Source: Bacteriovorax sp. BAL6_X | GTDB lineage: Bacteria > Bdellovibrionota > Bacteriovoracia > Bacteriovoracales > Bacteriovoracaceae | NCBI RefSeq assembly: GCF_000443995.1 | Contig: NZ_AUMC01000010.1 | Span: 124,001-188,000 of the forward strand | DNA length: 64,000 nt | Direction: 5' to 3' | Shown here: one piece after another, positions 52,465-61,969 of the stretch | Numbering within the stretch: position 1 is the first letter of the stretch | Layout of the letters: each line of letters opens with the position of its first letter | Notes under the pieces: model-generated | The model's database searches: none | What the model was told of the DNA's origin: nothing | Seen by the model: the letters and a program-made list of their open reading frames with translations, nothing else | Position numbers and translations under genes: made by a program

Positions 52465-53787
52465 GTGACAACAGAAGTAAATTCTATAAATAATGATTTA
52501 GAAAATTTGGACGGAAAAAAAGTAGCATTTCATACTTTGGGTTGTCGTTTAAATTTTTCTGAGACAGGAACAATTTCTCAAGGCTTTGTTGAGCGTGGGT
52601 ATAAAGTTGTTGAATTTGGAGAGCAAGCTGATGTTACTTTTATTAACACATGTACTGTAACAGATAGTGCAGATTCGACTTGTCGTAATCTTATTCGTAA
52701 AGCGCATCGATCTTCTCCTGATGGAAAGATTGTTGTGGCCGGTTGTTACGCTCAAATGGATGCACCAAAAATTGCAAAGATGACAGGCGTTGATCTTGTT
52801 TTAGGAACAAGTGAAAAATATAAAGTCTTTGATTACTTAAGCGAAGACGAAACAGATACAATTCATATTGATAAGTCGAAAGATTTCTTTGGAGCCGCTA
52901 CTTCTAAAGAAGAAGGGCACACGAGAGCTTTCTTAAAGATTCAAGATGGATGCAATTATGTATGTTCATTCTGTATTATTCCTTTTGCCCGTGGACGCTC
53001 TAAAGCAGTTTCAATTGCACAGGCAATAGAAGAAGCAAAATCAGTCGTTGCTCAAGGCTTTAAAGAAATTGTTCTTACTGGTGTAAATATCGGTGAATAT
53101 GAAACAACTTCCGGTGAAAAACTTTTAGACCTTTTACAAGAGTTAAATGCTCTTGAAGGTTTAGAGAGAATTCGACTGGGGAGTGTTGAGCCAAATACAA
53201 TTACTGATGAGCTTCTTGATTATATGCAAGCTAATCCTAAGTTTCTTGATCACTTCCATGTACCAATGCAAAGTGGAAATGATGAGATCCTAACAAATAT
53301 GAAGCGTAAGTATTCTGTTGAAGATTATAAAACAATCATTAATAAGATTATCACGCGTTTTCCAAACGCAGGTATTGGTGCAGATGTTATCTGTGGTTTC
53401 CCTGGAGAAACAGACGAACAATTTCAAGATACTTTTAACCTGCTAAAAGAATTACCAATTACTCACTTCCATGTTTTTCCATATTCTAAAAGAAAGAATA
53501 CTGTTGCTGCACGTATGGAAGATCACATTCAGCACCCAGTTAAAAAGAGTCGAGTGAAGACTCTGATGATGCTTGGAGATGCTAAGCTTAATATGTTTTC
53601 AGAAGACTTTATCGGAGAGATATCGCAAGTCCTTTTTGAAAGAAAAGATAAGCAAGGCCTATGGGAAGGTTATACTTCAAATTTTATTCGCGTTAAAGTT
53701 GCACATGATGGTGATTTAAAGAATCAAATTCATCAAGTTCGCTTAATTGAATTTAAAGACAATAAAGTTTTTGCTGAATTATGCTAG
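52465..53787 (+). CDS. mtaB: tRNA t6A37 methylthiotransferase MtaB
   Basis: The 440-residue enzyme adds a methylthio group to t6A at position 37 of tRNAs, using two [4Fe-4S] clusters. The N-terminal domain has three cluster cysteines in LGCRLNFSE, NTCTVT and AGCYAQ. The radical SAM motif is CNYVCSFCIIPFARGRS near 180. The C-terminal TRAM domain (about 375-440) begins near FIGEISQVLFE. GCRLN and not GCQMN marks the MtaB group. The start is GTG 52465, with AGAGG upstream. Confidence 0.95.
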   Translation: MTTEVNSINNDLENLDGKKVAFHTLGCRLNFSETGTISQGFVERGYKVVEFGEQADVTFINTCTVTDSADSTCRNLIRKAHRSSPDGKIVVAGCYAQMDAPKIAKMTGVDLVLGTSEKYKVFDYLSEDETDTIHIDKSKDFFGAATSKEEGHTRAFLKIQDGCNYVCSFCIIPFARGRSKAVSIAQAIEEAKSVVAQGFKEIVLTGVNIGEYETTSGEKLLDLLQELNALEGLERIRLGSVEPNTITDELLDYMQANPKFLDHFHVPMQSGNDEILTNMKRKYSVEDYKTIINKIITRFPNAGIGADVICGFPGETDEQFQDTFNLLKELPITHFHVFPYSKRKNTVAARMEDHIQHPVKKSRVKTLMMLGDAKLNMFSEDFIGEISQVLFERKDKQGLWEGYTSNFIRVKVAHDGDLKNQIHQVRLIEFKDNKVFAELC

Positions 53788-54015
53788 TTGCCGCAGCGCG
53801 CACGGTCTTTTTGACAATTAATTAACATTTAAAAACGTTTTCCTAACACAACTTGAACACTTGGGTAGGTGAGGTTTTGTATTCTAGTCTTGTCAGTAGG
53901 AAACAAGGTTGGCAAGCCTTAGAATTTTTTGTTCTGCTTTTAAAAACTCCACTTGCCGATTTTAATTTCTCAAGTCCCTCTCTGAATCTGAAGAAGTGTC
54001 TTACTGATAAAAAAT

Positions 54016-54060
54016 CTTTGTGCTACTGCGTACATCTCTCTCTCCCGCGGTAGCACAAGG
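54016..54060 (+). ncRNA. Candidate small RNA element: 15-bp stem with CU-rich loop
   Basis: CTTTGTGCTACTGCG pairs with CGCGGTAGCACAAGG, with two G-U pairs on this strand and no bulge. The loop is 15 bases of mostly C and T (CTCTCTCTCC). A CU-rich loop could bind ribosome-binding-site-like sequences. No adjacent T-run, so it is not a classical terminator. Confidence 0.4.
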
Positions 54061-54210
54061 GCTTTGTAAATTTTAAATCCATCGCGCTTATAAAGATGCG
54101 ATAGAGCATATACCACACACAATCTATGAGTAGCTTTGAATTAGGCACTCGTCTCAATGATGGTTTTCTGCGACGGCCATCTCAAAAAAAACCGACACAA
54201 GATGGATATA

Positions 54211-54232
54211 GGCCCTGAGGTAACTCAGGGCC
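54211..54232 (-). terminator. Hairpin after purA
   Basis: GGCCCTGAG pairs with CTCAGGGCC around GTAA, 15 bases beyond the purA stop. On the - strand the tail (TATATCC) is poor in T, so termination may be inefficient. Confidence 0.6.
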
Positions 54233-54246
54233 GAAGTTCTTTATAC

Positions 54247-55515
54247 TTAAAAATATTCTTTTAGGAATTTGATTTCTGATCTTTCCGGTCCGAAGGCGAT
54301 GATACCAACTGGAATTTGGATCGCTTCTTCGATAAGAGCGATATAGTCTTTAACTTCTTGTGAAAGCTCACCTTTAAAGTCATCGTTAAAGCCTGCTACT
54401 TCTTTTAGAATTGGTTTAACCTTCGCTAGATCAATTCCTGGGTAAGCACAATCGATCGTACGACCTTCGTACTCATATCCTGTACAAACTTTAAGAGGTC
54501 CCATCTCAGATAACACATCTAGTTTAGTTAAAGCGATCGAAGTTAGGTTTGAGCATTTAACAGAGTATTTTAGAAGAGGAAGGTCTAGCCATCCACATCT
54601 TCTCTTGCGTCCTGTAGTTGCACCGAACTCGCCACCCTTAGTTTGAATATCTTCACCCATTTGATCAAAGAGTTCAGTTGGGAATGGCCCTTCTCCAACT
54701 CTTGTCGTGTAGGCTTTTGTAATCCCTAGGACTTCTTCAACTGTTCCACCAGGAAGACCTGCTCCTGAATAGATACCTGCGTATGCTGTTGATGAAGATG
54801 TTACGAATGGGTATGAACCAAAGTCGATATCAAGAAGCACTCCTTGAGCACCTTCAAAAAGGATTTTCTTTCCAGTTCGTTTAGCTTCATCTAGGAAGCT
54901 AAATGTATCGCAAACAAATGGTTCAATTTCTTTTGCAAGTGTCATCAGTCTTTCAACCTCTTCTTCAACACTTGGATATTCGCACTCATAGAGATTTTTA
55001 AAAAGAGTTTCTTTCTCTAAAAGATTTGCTTTTAATTTTTCAGTTAGGATCTCCTTGTTAAATAGATCCTTTACTTTAATTCCCTTGCGAGAAATCTTAT
55101 CTTCATAAGCTGGGCCAATTCCTTTTCCTGTTGTCCCAATCTTAACAGGTCCCTTCGCTTCACGTTGACCATCTAGTAGACGGTTGTAGTAAGTGATAAC
55201 AGAAGTGTTTGAAGATATTCTTAGCTTTTCAGGAGTAACTGATAACCCAGAGTTTTTTACATTTTCTAATTCTTTAGAGAATGCTTCTGGATCAAGAACA
55301 ACACCGTGACCAATAACCGATACACAGTGATCATGTAAAATACCTGAAGGAATTAAATGAAGGACAACTTTCTTTGTTCCAACGATAATCGTGTGACCAG
55401 CGTTGTTTCCTCCTTGGTAGCGAACAACAACATCGCATTTTAAACCAAGTAGGTCAGTGATTTTTCCTTTACCTTCATCTCCCCATTGAGAGCCAATAAT
55501 CGCAAGTGATTTCAT
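54247..55515 (-). CDS. purA: Adenylosuccinate synthetase
   Basis: The 422-residue enzyme makes adenylosuccinate from IMP, aspartate and GTP in purine synthesis. GSQWGDEGKGK is the N-terminal GTP/IMP-binding loop, QGGNNAGHTI follows, and GTTGKGIGPAYEDK and GATTGRKRRCGWLD are family signatures. Length is standard. Its start lies two bases past the stop of the SerA-like gene, so the two form an operon. Confidence 0.97.
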   Translation of the reverse strand: MKSLAIIGSQWGDEGKGKITDLLGLKCDVVVRYQGGNNAGHTIIVGTKKVVLHLIPSGILHDHCVSVIGHGVVLDPEAFSKELENVKNSGLSVTPEKLRISSNTSVITYYNRLLDGQREAKGPVKIGTTGKGIGPAYEDKISRKGIKVKDLFNKEILTEKLKANLLEKETLFKNLYECEYPSVEEEVERLMTLAKEIEPFVCDTFSFLDEAKRTGKKILFEGAQGVLLDIDFGSYPFVTSSSTAYAGIYSGAGLPGGTVEEVLGITKAYTTRVGEGPFPTELFDQMGEDIQTKGGEFGATTGRKRRCGWLDLPLLKYSVKCSNLTSIALTKLDVLSEMGPLKVCTGYEYEGRTIDCAYPGIDLAKVKPILKEVAGFNDDFKGELSQEVKDYIALIEEAIQIPVGIIAFGPERSEIKFLKEYF

Positions 55516-55517
55516 AA

Positions 55518-56465
55518 TTAAGCTTTAACCTCATGTAGTAAATTATCGTTTAAAAAGAATTCTTTCAGTTGATTTACGGCCATCTCTCCAACTCTTAATT
55601 GAGCTTCATCTGTAGAAGCTCCTAGGTGTGGTGTTAGTACAAGATTAGAAATCTTGCGAAGAGGAGAGTCTTCTTCTAATGGCTCAGTTGCGAAAACATC
55701 AAAGCCAGCAGCTTTAAATTTTTTATCCTTTAGAGCAACAGCTAGATCTTCCTCGTTAACAATTCCACCGCGAGAAGCGTTTACAAGAATTGCATGAGGT
55801 TGCATTTTATTAAATAGGTCCTTGTTCACCATTCCTTTCGTTGCATCCATTAGTGGAGTGTGAAGTGTAATGATGTCACAAGTTTCAAAAATTTCTTCGA
55901 CAGTATTTGCTTTAGAAACATAATCAAGTTCACTTGATTCACAAAATGGATCAAAGAATTTAACTTGTGGATCAAATCCTTGAAGACGTTTAGCAACGAT
56001 CTTTCCAATTTGTCCAAAGCCGACGATACCAATTTTTTTATTAGCTAATTCGTTTCCAGTGTACTTTGATTTATCCCATCCACCATTTTTCATTGTGGCG
56101 TCTGCTGCAGCTGTATGTCTTAGAACTGTCATCATAAGTGCGATAGCGTGTTCTGCTGCAGAGTTATTATTGGCACCTGGAGTATTTGAAACTTTAACTC
56201 CTCGCTCGCCACATTTAACTTTATCAATATTATCTGTTCCGGCACCTGCGCGGATTACATATTTAAGATTTGGAGCAAGTTCAAGATATTCTTCTCCAAT
56301 TGTTGTTGATGATCTAATAACAAGAGCATTTGCTTTTGGTAGTAATTCTTTAATCTCGTCTTGAGTTAACTTTGCTTTTGGGTGAACTTCTAATTCGTTG
56401 ATAGCTTGCAGAGATGCAAAAACTTCTGCATCCATTCCATCACAAACGACGATAAATGGTTTCAC
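55518..56465 (-). CDS. serA: D-3-phosphoglycerate dehydrogenase-like 2-hydroxyacid dehydrogenase
   Basis: The 315-residue product starts at GTG 56465, just after GGAGGCCTGA. The NAD fold has GIVGFGQIGKIVAKRL; the catalytic residues are Arg in VNASRGGIVNE, Glu near DVFATEP, and His in LTPHLGAST. GAGTDNIDK and NTPGANNNSAAEH agree with SerA of the short type that lacks the regulatory ACT domain. It would oxidise 3-phosphoglycerate as the first step of serine synthesis. Related hydroxyacid dehydrogenases cannot be excluded. Confidence 0.9.
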   Translation of the reverse strand: MKPFIVVCDGMDAEVFASLQAINELEVHPKAKLTQDEIKELLPKANALVIRSSTTIGEEYLELAPNLKYVIRAGAGTDNIDKVKCGERGVKVSNTPGANNNSAAEHAIALMMTVLRHTAAADATMKNGGWDKSKYTGNELANKKIGIVGFGQIGKIVAKRLQGFDPQVKFFDPFCESSELDYVSKANTVEEIFETCDIITLHTPLMDATKGMVNKDLFNKMQPHAILVNASRGGIVNEEDLAVALKDKKFKAAGFDVFATEPLEEDSPLRKISNLVLTPHLGASTDEAQLRVGEMAVNQLKEFFLNDNLLHEVKA

Positions 56466-56592
56466 TCAGGCCTCCATGGATTTTTTAAGTTTTTCTTGTA
56501 TTGCGATTATAGAACGCAACTTGCTACATGTAACCCTAATATTAGAAACTTTTTGTAAGTTGCTATTTAGTTTTTCGTTAACCATAATTACC

Positions 56593-57318
56593 ATGATGCA
56601 AAAAATTAATAGTTTGAAAAATATGAGAATTTTAAAGAAATTATTAGGTATACTTATATTCACACAACTGTTTTTATCAGCTTCTCTTGCTTCCTATATT
56701 CCTGAGGGATACTTTGTTAGTCACGAGGATATGATTAGGAATTATCAAATTACTCGAGAGTACTCGAAAAGGGATTTCCTATCATATATTTTAGAGCAGA
56801 ATCCGGCCGTTACAGTGGCCGAGGCCACACTGATTACTGAGCGAGTTATTGAAGTTGCTGAGCTATTCGAAGTGGATGCGAAGCTATTTCTTGCGCTAAT
56901 TCGAATGGAGTCAAATTTCATACGTGAAGCTGTCTCTCCAACTGGTGCTGTGGGACTAACTCAATTCACGTCAATTGGTGCCCAGGAAGTATCTGATCAA
57001 CTGGGTCAACGAGGCCCAAGTTACGCAAGTTTACATAATACTCTCTATCTAAATAATATTTTACTAGATGGCATGCCTGATTGGAGTCATTTGTGGCTTC
57101 GAGAGAGGAGCTGGACACAGCAGAAATTACTATTCTTAGATGATCTCGACCTATCTCTTGTTTATGGGGCAATTCTACTAAAGGTCTATTTAGCAAAGAA
57201 CTTCCAAGATGACCTAATAACCAATTATTACGAGGCATTAGTTGACTACAACGGAGAGCCTGGAGAGAGAAAATATTGGTATGCACGCACAATCTTAAAG
57301 TTTTACGATGAAATCTAA
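56593..57318 (+). CDS. Lytic transglycosylase (SLT domain)
   Basis: The product is about 241 residues from ATG 56593 (56623 is an alternative start; neither has a clear ribosome site). A signal peptide, LLGILIFTQLFLSASLASY, directs export. The SLT domain has LIRMESNF with the catalytic Glu (about residue 110), then AVSPTGAVGLTQFT, the hallmark of family 1 transglycosylases, and YNGEPGERKYWYARTIL near the end. It cleaves peptidoglycan glycan strands with formation of 1,6-anhydro ends. It starts 127 bases from the divergent serA start. Confidence 0.88.
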   Translation: MMQKINSLKNMRILKKLLGILIFTQLFLSASLASYIPEGYFVSHEDMIRNYQITREYSKRDFLSYILEQNPAVTVAEATLITERVIEVAELFEVDAKLFLALIRMESNFIREAVSPTGAVGLTQFTSIGAQEVSDQLGQRGPSYASLHNTLYLNNILLDGMPDWSHLWLRERSWTQQKLLFLDDLDLSLVYGAILLKVYLAKNFQDDLITNYYEALVDYNGEPGERKYWYARTILKFYDEI

Positions 57319-57342
57319 ACTGATTCGTGCTAGAAATTCCTT

Positions 57343-57840
57343 ATGAAAAATATTCAAGTAATTAAAGCCGATATAACAACTCTTGATGTTGATGCCATTG
57401 TGAATGCAGCTAATAGTGAACTTAAAGCTGGAGGAGGCGTTGATGGTGCCATTCATGCTGCCTGTGGCGAAGAACTTGCCAAGGAGCTTGCTGAAGCAGG
57501 TGGTTGTCCTGTTGGGGAAGCAAGATTGACTCGTGCCTATAATATTCCTGCGGAATTTATCATTCATGCTGTTGGACCAAAGTGGGAAGGTGGAGCAAAT
57601 GGTGAAGCAGACTTACTTGAAAAATGCTATATCTACGCATTATCTTTGGCCCTTGAGAATGAATGTAAGTCAATTGCATTCCCATGTATCTCAACAGGTA
57701 TCTTTGGCTATCCAAAAATTGAGGCGGCCATTACTGCAACTTCGGCAGTAAAGAGTTTTGATGCTATTGAAGAATTTGATGATGTGATCTTCTGTTGCTT
57801 TGATGATGAAAGTTATGAGATCTACAAAACAATTCTGTAG
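57343..57840 (+). CDS. ymdB: Macrodomain ADP-ribose hydrolase (YmdB type)
   Basis: The 165-residue single-domain product has IQVIKADITTLDVDAIVNAAN, GGGVDGAIH, CPVGEARLTRAYNIPAEFIIHAVGP and the phosphate loop STGIFGYP. All mark a MacroD/YmdB macrodomain. It removes ADP-ribose or deacetylates O-acetyl-ADP-ribose in the cytoplasm. It follows the lytic transglycosylase gene by 24 bases, so it may share its transcript. Confidence 0.95.
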   Translation: MKNIQVIKADITTLDVDAIVNAANSELKAGGGVDGAIHAACGEELAKELAEAGGCPVGEARLTRAYNIPAEFIIHAVGPKWEGGANGEADLLEKCYIYALSLALENECKSIAFPCISTGIFGYPKIEAAITATSAVKSFDAIEEFDDVIFCCFDDESYEIYKTIL

Positions 57841-57944
57841 CCTCTATAAAAGAGTGATCTCTTAATAATACTTGAGTTAATTTACCCTTCTTCATTTTAG
57901 AATTTCTGTGAACAACTGATAAGGTAGATATCAGAGGCACAATT

Positions 57945-59045
57945 ATGAAAAAACGAAGAGTGTTCACTATTTTATTCCCCTTGTTGGCCATCACTTTCCT
58001 TGTGGCCTGTCTTGGAAGGGGGCACAATCTTAGAAAAGTAAAAAGTGAGATGATTGTCGATCAATCACTAAATGTCAGCTCAAGAGTACCCGCTAGTACT
58101 TTTGTCGAAGGCGAAGAGATAGTTGTTATTGGAAACTTCTTTGATATCTCAAAACCAAACTCCCTCGATGATAGTGTCGGTTTTATACAAGAGGGGAATT
58201 GGTTTCAGGATACTCTAAAAGGTTATCAGGGAAGTATTAGCCGATATACTAATGACTCTAGTGCAAGGGCAATATATACAACGGACCTATTAGGGGATTC
58301 TACATATTGTATCTGGTACTACCGAGTACCATCAATGAATGCAACGGACAGTGTAATCGTTGATATTTTTGATGGTGTTGAAGAAATTGGTCTGGCCAAT
58401 TTTAGCCTAAGGCTACCAATTGGTGAGAAAGGCCTTTATCCCTTAGGTGAATTCTCTTTTACCTCTGGTCAGGAGGGCCGTGTGATTATTTCAAAGGGTG
58501 CTGAAGACCCACTTCTATTAAGAGCTGATGAGGTTATCTTCAAAAAGCTTGGTGATTACGAAGATTGCCAAGGAACGATTTATAAAGAGCTTGATGAGAG
58601 TGCAACGGTTGTGGCCAAGGCCGTTGATCAGAAAACTTTTAAAGGAACGGATGGATATCGAGAATATGGTGAATGGATAGATAGTAAACTTAAAGGAGCA
58701 CAAGGCAATAGTGTGCGCATGAGTGAAGATGACTATGCCTATTCAACTTATAACTTCATGCCAAAGAGAACTGATTATTGCTTACAAATATATCGTCCAA
58801 CTATAGTTGGTGCTTTGTCGAATGTTAAAGTGAGTATCTTTCAAGAAGATGTGGAAATCTTTACGACTTTTGTTAGTTATAATATGCCCGAGAATAAGAG
58901 TGGTTGGCTAGGCTTAGGAAAGCATGAGTTTAAAGAGAATGAAATGGTGACAGTAATTTTTGAAAGAGACCCTCGCGACATCGGCTTACTTCTAAGTGAT
59001 GCCGTGAGGTTATCGATAGTATCTAAAGATAAAAGTTGTAATTAA
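57945..59045 (+). CDS. Lipoprotein with two golvesin/xanthan-lyase CBD-like domains
   Basis: The 366-residue product has a signal peptide with lipobox LVAC (Cys22). Two tandem domains of about 150 residues follow, each with the same order. Domain 1: VGFIQEGNWFQDTLKGYQGS, SARAIYTTDL, CIWYYRVPS, YPLGEFSFTSG and LLLRADEVIFKK. Domain 2: YREYGEWIDSKLKGAQGNS, YAYSTYNFMP, CLQIYRPT, LGLGKHEF and LLLSDAVRL. This is the pattern of the golvesin C-terminal / CBD-like beta sandwich. It is likely surface-exposed and may bind polysaccharide. Convergent overlap of four bases with feoB. Confidence 0.75.
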   Translation: MKKRRVFTILFPLLAITFLVACLGRGHNLRKVKSEMIVDQSLNVSSRVPASTFVEGEEIVVIGNFFDISKPNSLDDSVGFIQEGNWFQDTLKGYQGSISRYTNDSSARAIYTTDLLGDSTYCIWYYRVPSMNATDSVIVDIFDGVEEIGLANFSLRLPIGEKGLYPLGEFSFTSGQEGRVIISKGAEDPLLLRADEVIFKKLGDYEDCQGTIYKELDESATVVAKAVDQKTFKGTDGYREYGEWIDSKLKGAQGNSVRMSEDDYAYSTYNFMPKRTDYCLQIYRPTIVGALSNVKVSIFQEDVEIFTTFVSYNMPENKSGWLGLGKHEFKENEMVTVIFERDPRDIGLLLSDAVRLSIVSKDKSCN

Positions 59046-61015
59046 ATGAGTAGGTGGTAAGTAACAAATGCTCCACCATAGGCGAGAATTGTCATATATC
59101 CAAACATTAGGAAGACATGTCCCCATCCATCTGTTTCTCTGCGAACAATTCCAAGTGTTGAGATACATTGCATAGCAAAGGCAAAAAAGATTAGTAGTGA
59201 CCAAGCAACGGCCGTGTTAAATACTGGCTCATTTGTTTCTGGATCAATTTCAGCTCTTAATCTTTCTCTTAGAGTTGTTGATTCCTCATCCACATCACCA
59301 AGAGCATAGATAGTTCCTAGAGTTGAAACGAAGAGTTCACGGGCACCCATCGCAACCGTAATACCAACTCCCATTTTCCAATTGTATCCAAGAGGCTTGA
59401 TAACTGGCTCAATTAATTTTCCAAATTGACCAATCGTTGAATGCTCAAGAGAGATCGCAGCAGCTTCTGCTTCTGTTTTTCCAACAAGCATCTCTTGTGC
59501 TGGTTTTGGAAAAGTTGAAAGAAACCAGATCACCATTGAAAGACCTAGGATGATTGTCCCGGCCTTCTTAAGAAATACTTTCCCTTTGAAGATCATTGAC
59601 TTAAATGCAGGCTTGAAAGTTGGCATTTGATAAAGTGGTAACTCAATAATAAATGAAGTTGTACTTCCTTTATAAAGAGTAAGTCTGAAAATCTTTGCAA
59701 TAATAAGTGCCACAATACTTCCTAAGAAATAAAGGAAGAAAAAGGCAAGTGCTTGAGAATTAAAGATTCCAAAAACAGTTTTCTCAGGAACAAATGTTCC
59801 AATTAGAAGAATATAAACAGGTAATCTTGCTGAACAAGTAATTAGTGGAATTGTCATTAGTGTTGCAAGTCTTTCTTTCTTATCTGAAATTGTTCTCGTT
59901 GCCATAATGGCCGGAACAGAACAAGCAAACCCTGAAAGGTATGGAAGGAAGGCCTTTCCATTAAGTCCAAAGTAAGACATCGCGCGGTCTGTGATAATTG
60001 AGGCACGTGAGATATATCCACTTTGCTCTAATAAGCTAAGTAAAAAGAATAGAATCATAATTTGTGGAAGGAAGATAACAACACCACCAACACCTGCAAT
60101 GATCCCATCAACGATAAAGCTATTTAGCATTCCCTCTGGAAGAAGAGTTGCAATATATTCTCCAAACGCACCAACTCCGCCGTCAATTAGATCCATAGCA
60201 GGACCTGCCCATGTATAAATAGAATGGAAGATTAGATAGAAAATCGCTAAAAAGATAATTCCACCTAGGAGCGGATGCAGAACAAATTGATCGATCTTAT
60301 TTGAAAGCTGAATCAAGCTTTTATTCTTTCCTATAGCATAAGATGCTTTTAAATCTCTTGCTTCCCTTTGGTATTTTTCAATTTGAGAAAGGGCCGAGAC
60401 TTCATTTTGAAGTTCTACAAATTGATCTTCCTCAAAGCTTACATTGAAAGGATTGTATTCTGTTGATTCATTTGAAAGTTTGATTTTTCCTGAAGGTAAA
60501 AGAATTTCATCTGAAGCATTGTCCCTTAAGAAGTTCTCAAGAGTTGCTCCACTATCCCTCATTGTCGAGAATTTTATATAAGGAACACCAATATGTTCGC
60601 CAATTTTATCAAAATCATAATTTTTTGTAACATCAAGGTCGTACTTGTTGAAGATGATTTTTATCTTTCCACCAAAAAGCTCTTTAACAGCTAAGGCAAG
60701 TGATAGAGATGAGTCTAAGCGTGCACAGTCAACAACACAAACGATATCGTGAAATTCCGTTACTTGGTTATTTCTTCCAATTAAAGTTGAAACAGTTACA
60801 GCTTCGTCAATAGAAGAAGGAACTAGTGAGTAGATACCTGGAAGGTCAACTACTGCTAATTTTTTTTCATGTCGTGCATTAGAAATTAGACCCGCAGTAG
60901 CAGTATCTACTGTTATACCATTGTAGTTTGCAACCTTTCGATTTGCTCCTGAAAGAAGATTAAAGATCGCTGACTTTCCCGAGTTTGCAGGGCCAATAAG
61001 TAAAATTTTTCTCAT
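59042..61015 (-). CDS. feoB: Ferrous iron transporter FeoB
   Basis: The 657-residue protein has an N-terminal G-protein domain: G1 GPANSGKS, NGITVDTA, DLPGIYSL and FNKYDLD, then a GDI-like helical region. The C-terminal membrane part has two Gate motifs: YISRASIITDRAMSYFG-like GKAFLPYLSGFACSVPAIMATR, and PLITCSARLPVYILL. It drives Fe2+ uptake across the inner membrane. The first base of its start is shared with the stop of feoA. It is slightly shorter than E. coli FeoB, mainly in the C-terminus. Confidence 0.96.
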   Translation of the reverse strand: MRKILLIGPANSGKSAIFNLLSGANRKVANYNGITVDTATAGLISNARHEKKLAVVDLPGIYSLVPSSIDEAVTVSTLIGRNNQVTEFHDIVCVVDCARLDSSLSLALAVKELFGGKIKIIFNKYDLDVTKNYDFDKIGEHIGVPYIKFSTMRDSGATLENFLRDNASDEILLPSGKIKLSNESTEYNPFNVSFEEDQFVELQNEVSALSQIEKYQREARDLKASYAIGKNKSLIQLSNKIDQFVLHPLLGGIIFLAIFYLIFHSIYTWAGPAMDLIDGGVGAFGEYIATLLPEGMLNSFIVDGIIAGVGGVVIFLPQIMILFFLLSLLEQSGYISRASIITDRAMSYFGLNGKAFLPYLSGFACSVPAIMATRTISDKKERLATLMTIPLITCSARLPVYILLIGTFVPEKTVFGIFNSQALAFFFLYFLGSIVALIIAKIFRLTLYKGSTTSFIIELPLYQMPTFKPAFKSMIFKGKVFLKKAGTIILGLSMVIWFLSTFPKPAQEMLVGKTEAEAAAISLEHSTIGQFGKLIEPVIKPLGYNWKMGVGITVAMGARELFVSTLGTIYALGDVDEESTTLRERLRAEIDPETNEPVFNTAVAWSLLIFFAFAMQCISTLGIVRRETDGWGHVFLMFGYMTILAYGGAFVTYHLLI

Positions 61016-61245
61016 TAATTTAATTCCTCAACATTGATGAGACATGCTTCGCTGAGACGAAGTGCAACAGTTTCACCATCTGTTAACTTAAGAGTTAGTG
61101 GAGAGCCTAGAAATGAAGGAGCGATTACTTGAATAGCATCACCTGGAAGAATTCCAAGTCCTGTCATGATTGTTTTATGTTTAAGCCCCTTATCAAATGA
61201 GAGAATCTTAACATTTACGCCTTTTTTAACCTTCGATAAAACCAT
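61015..61245 (-). CDS. feoA: FeoA domain protein
   Basis: The product is 76 residues from ATG 61245, which follows GGAGCAAACT; a TTG at 61293 would add 16 residues without a ribosome site. The SH3-like FeoA fold has TIMTGLGILPGDAIQVIAPSF and ends in GETVALRLSEACLINVEEL. FeoA assists FeoB. Together they form a two-gene operon. FeoC is absent. Confidence 0.93.
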   Translation of the reverse strand: MVLSKVKKGVNVKILSFDKGLKHKTIMTGLGILPGDAIQVIAPSFLGSPLTLKLTDGETVALRLSEACLINVEELN

Positions 61246-61341
61246 AGTTTGCTCCATACGTCTGAATAGGCTTACTATAGTTTTATTAGTCAAACTTGTC
61301 TAGGAACTCTTTAATGATATGAACCATGTTTATAAGATGGG

Positions 61342-61887
61342 TTACTCGCGATAGAAGGCATCTGTAAAGTGCGCGATAAGTGAATCAAGTACGTGCTCAC
61401 CAAGTGAGAGCTGGCGATACTTAACTCCCGTTAAATCAAAAATACGACGGGAGATGCGATTTGACTCAGTTCCCGCGTGCTTATCTTGTAAGTATACGAT
61501 TTCTTTGATCTTTGAAGAAGCAAGAAGCTTGGCGCATTCGTGACAAGGGAAGAGGGTGACGTAACAAGTTGCACCAGAGAGCTTGTGATTGGAGTGAAGA
61601 ATTGCATTGGCCTCGGCGTGAACAACGTAGCCATATTTTTGTTGCTCAAGAGGGAGAGTCCTCTCCTTACCCCAAGGAAGTTTAGTTTCATCAATTCCCG
61701 CAACAAAGCCATTGTAACCAAAAGTTATTTGGTGGTTGTTCTCATCAACAAATACACATCCCACTTTCGTTGCCGGGTCCTTACTTTTGAAACTTGCCAT
61801 AATGGCCTGAAGCATAAAGTATTCATCCCAGTTTACGGCACTCTTTGTTTGAATGTGATTAATCGACTTCTCAAGCTCTGTTCTCAT
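61342..61887 (-). CDS. dCMP deaminase family protein
   Basis: The product is 181 residues from ATG 61887; a TTG at 61923 would add 12. The cytidine/deoxycytidylate deaminase zinc motifs are both present: HAEANAI (His ligand and catalytic Glu, about residue 92) and PCHECAKLL (two Cys ligands, about 117). KVGCVFVDENNHQITFGYNGF and KLPWGKERTLP correspond to the dCMP deaminase/ComEB group. The activity would be dCMP to dUMP in thymidylate supply. The start overlaps the 5' region of murJ in a head-to-head arrangement. Confidence 0.88.
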   Translation of the reverse strand: MRTELEKSINHIQTKSAVNWDEYFMLQAIMASFKSKDPATKVGCVFVDENNHQITFGYNGFVAGIDETKLPWGKERTLPLEQQKYGYVVHAEANAILHSNHKLSGATCYVTLFPCHECAKLLASSKIKEIVYLQDKHAGTESNRISRRIFDLTGVKYRQLSLGEHVLDSLIAHFTDAFYRE

Positions 61888-61969
61888 GGCAGCAAGATTA
61901 GTTAATAATCCTTCACTTGGCAACTACTGGAAGCTTGTTAAGTCAGATAGGGTGGTGCAAAATATTGGA

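Larger units (their letters stand above)
53788..54246. other. Intergenic region between mtaB and purA
   Basis: About 460 bases with no credible protein gene. It contains TTGACA at about 53811, GGCAAG/CTTGCC complementary segments (about 53910-53957), and a strong stem-loop at 54016-54060. The purA terminator lies at 54211-54232. It could hold a small RNA gene; I could not match a known one such as 6S, tmRNA or 4.5S. Confidence 0.45.

Noticed and set aside
52465-53787. MiaB instead of MtaB
   Set aside because: The first cluster motif reads GCRLN and not GCQMN, and the overall wording fits the t6A-specific group.
53853-54053. 66-codon open frame in the mtaB-purA gap
   Set aside because: Poor start context, unusual composition, and it overlaps the stem-loop; no protein-like pattern.
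61245-61341. Fur box upstream of feoA
   Set aside because: No convincing match to the 19-bp consensus could be found by eye.
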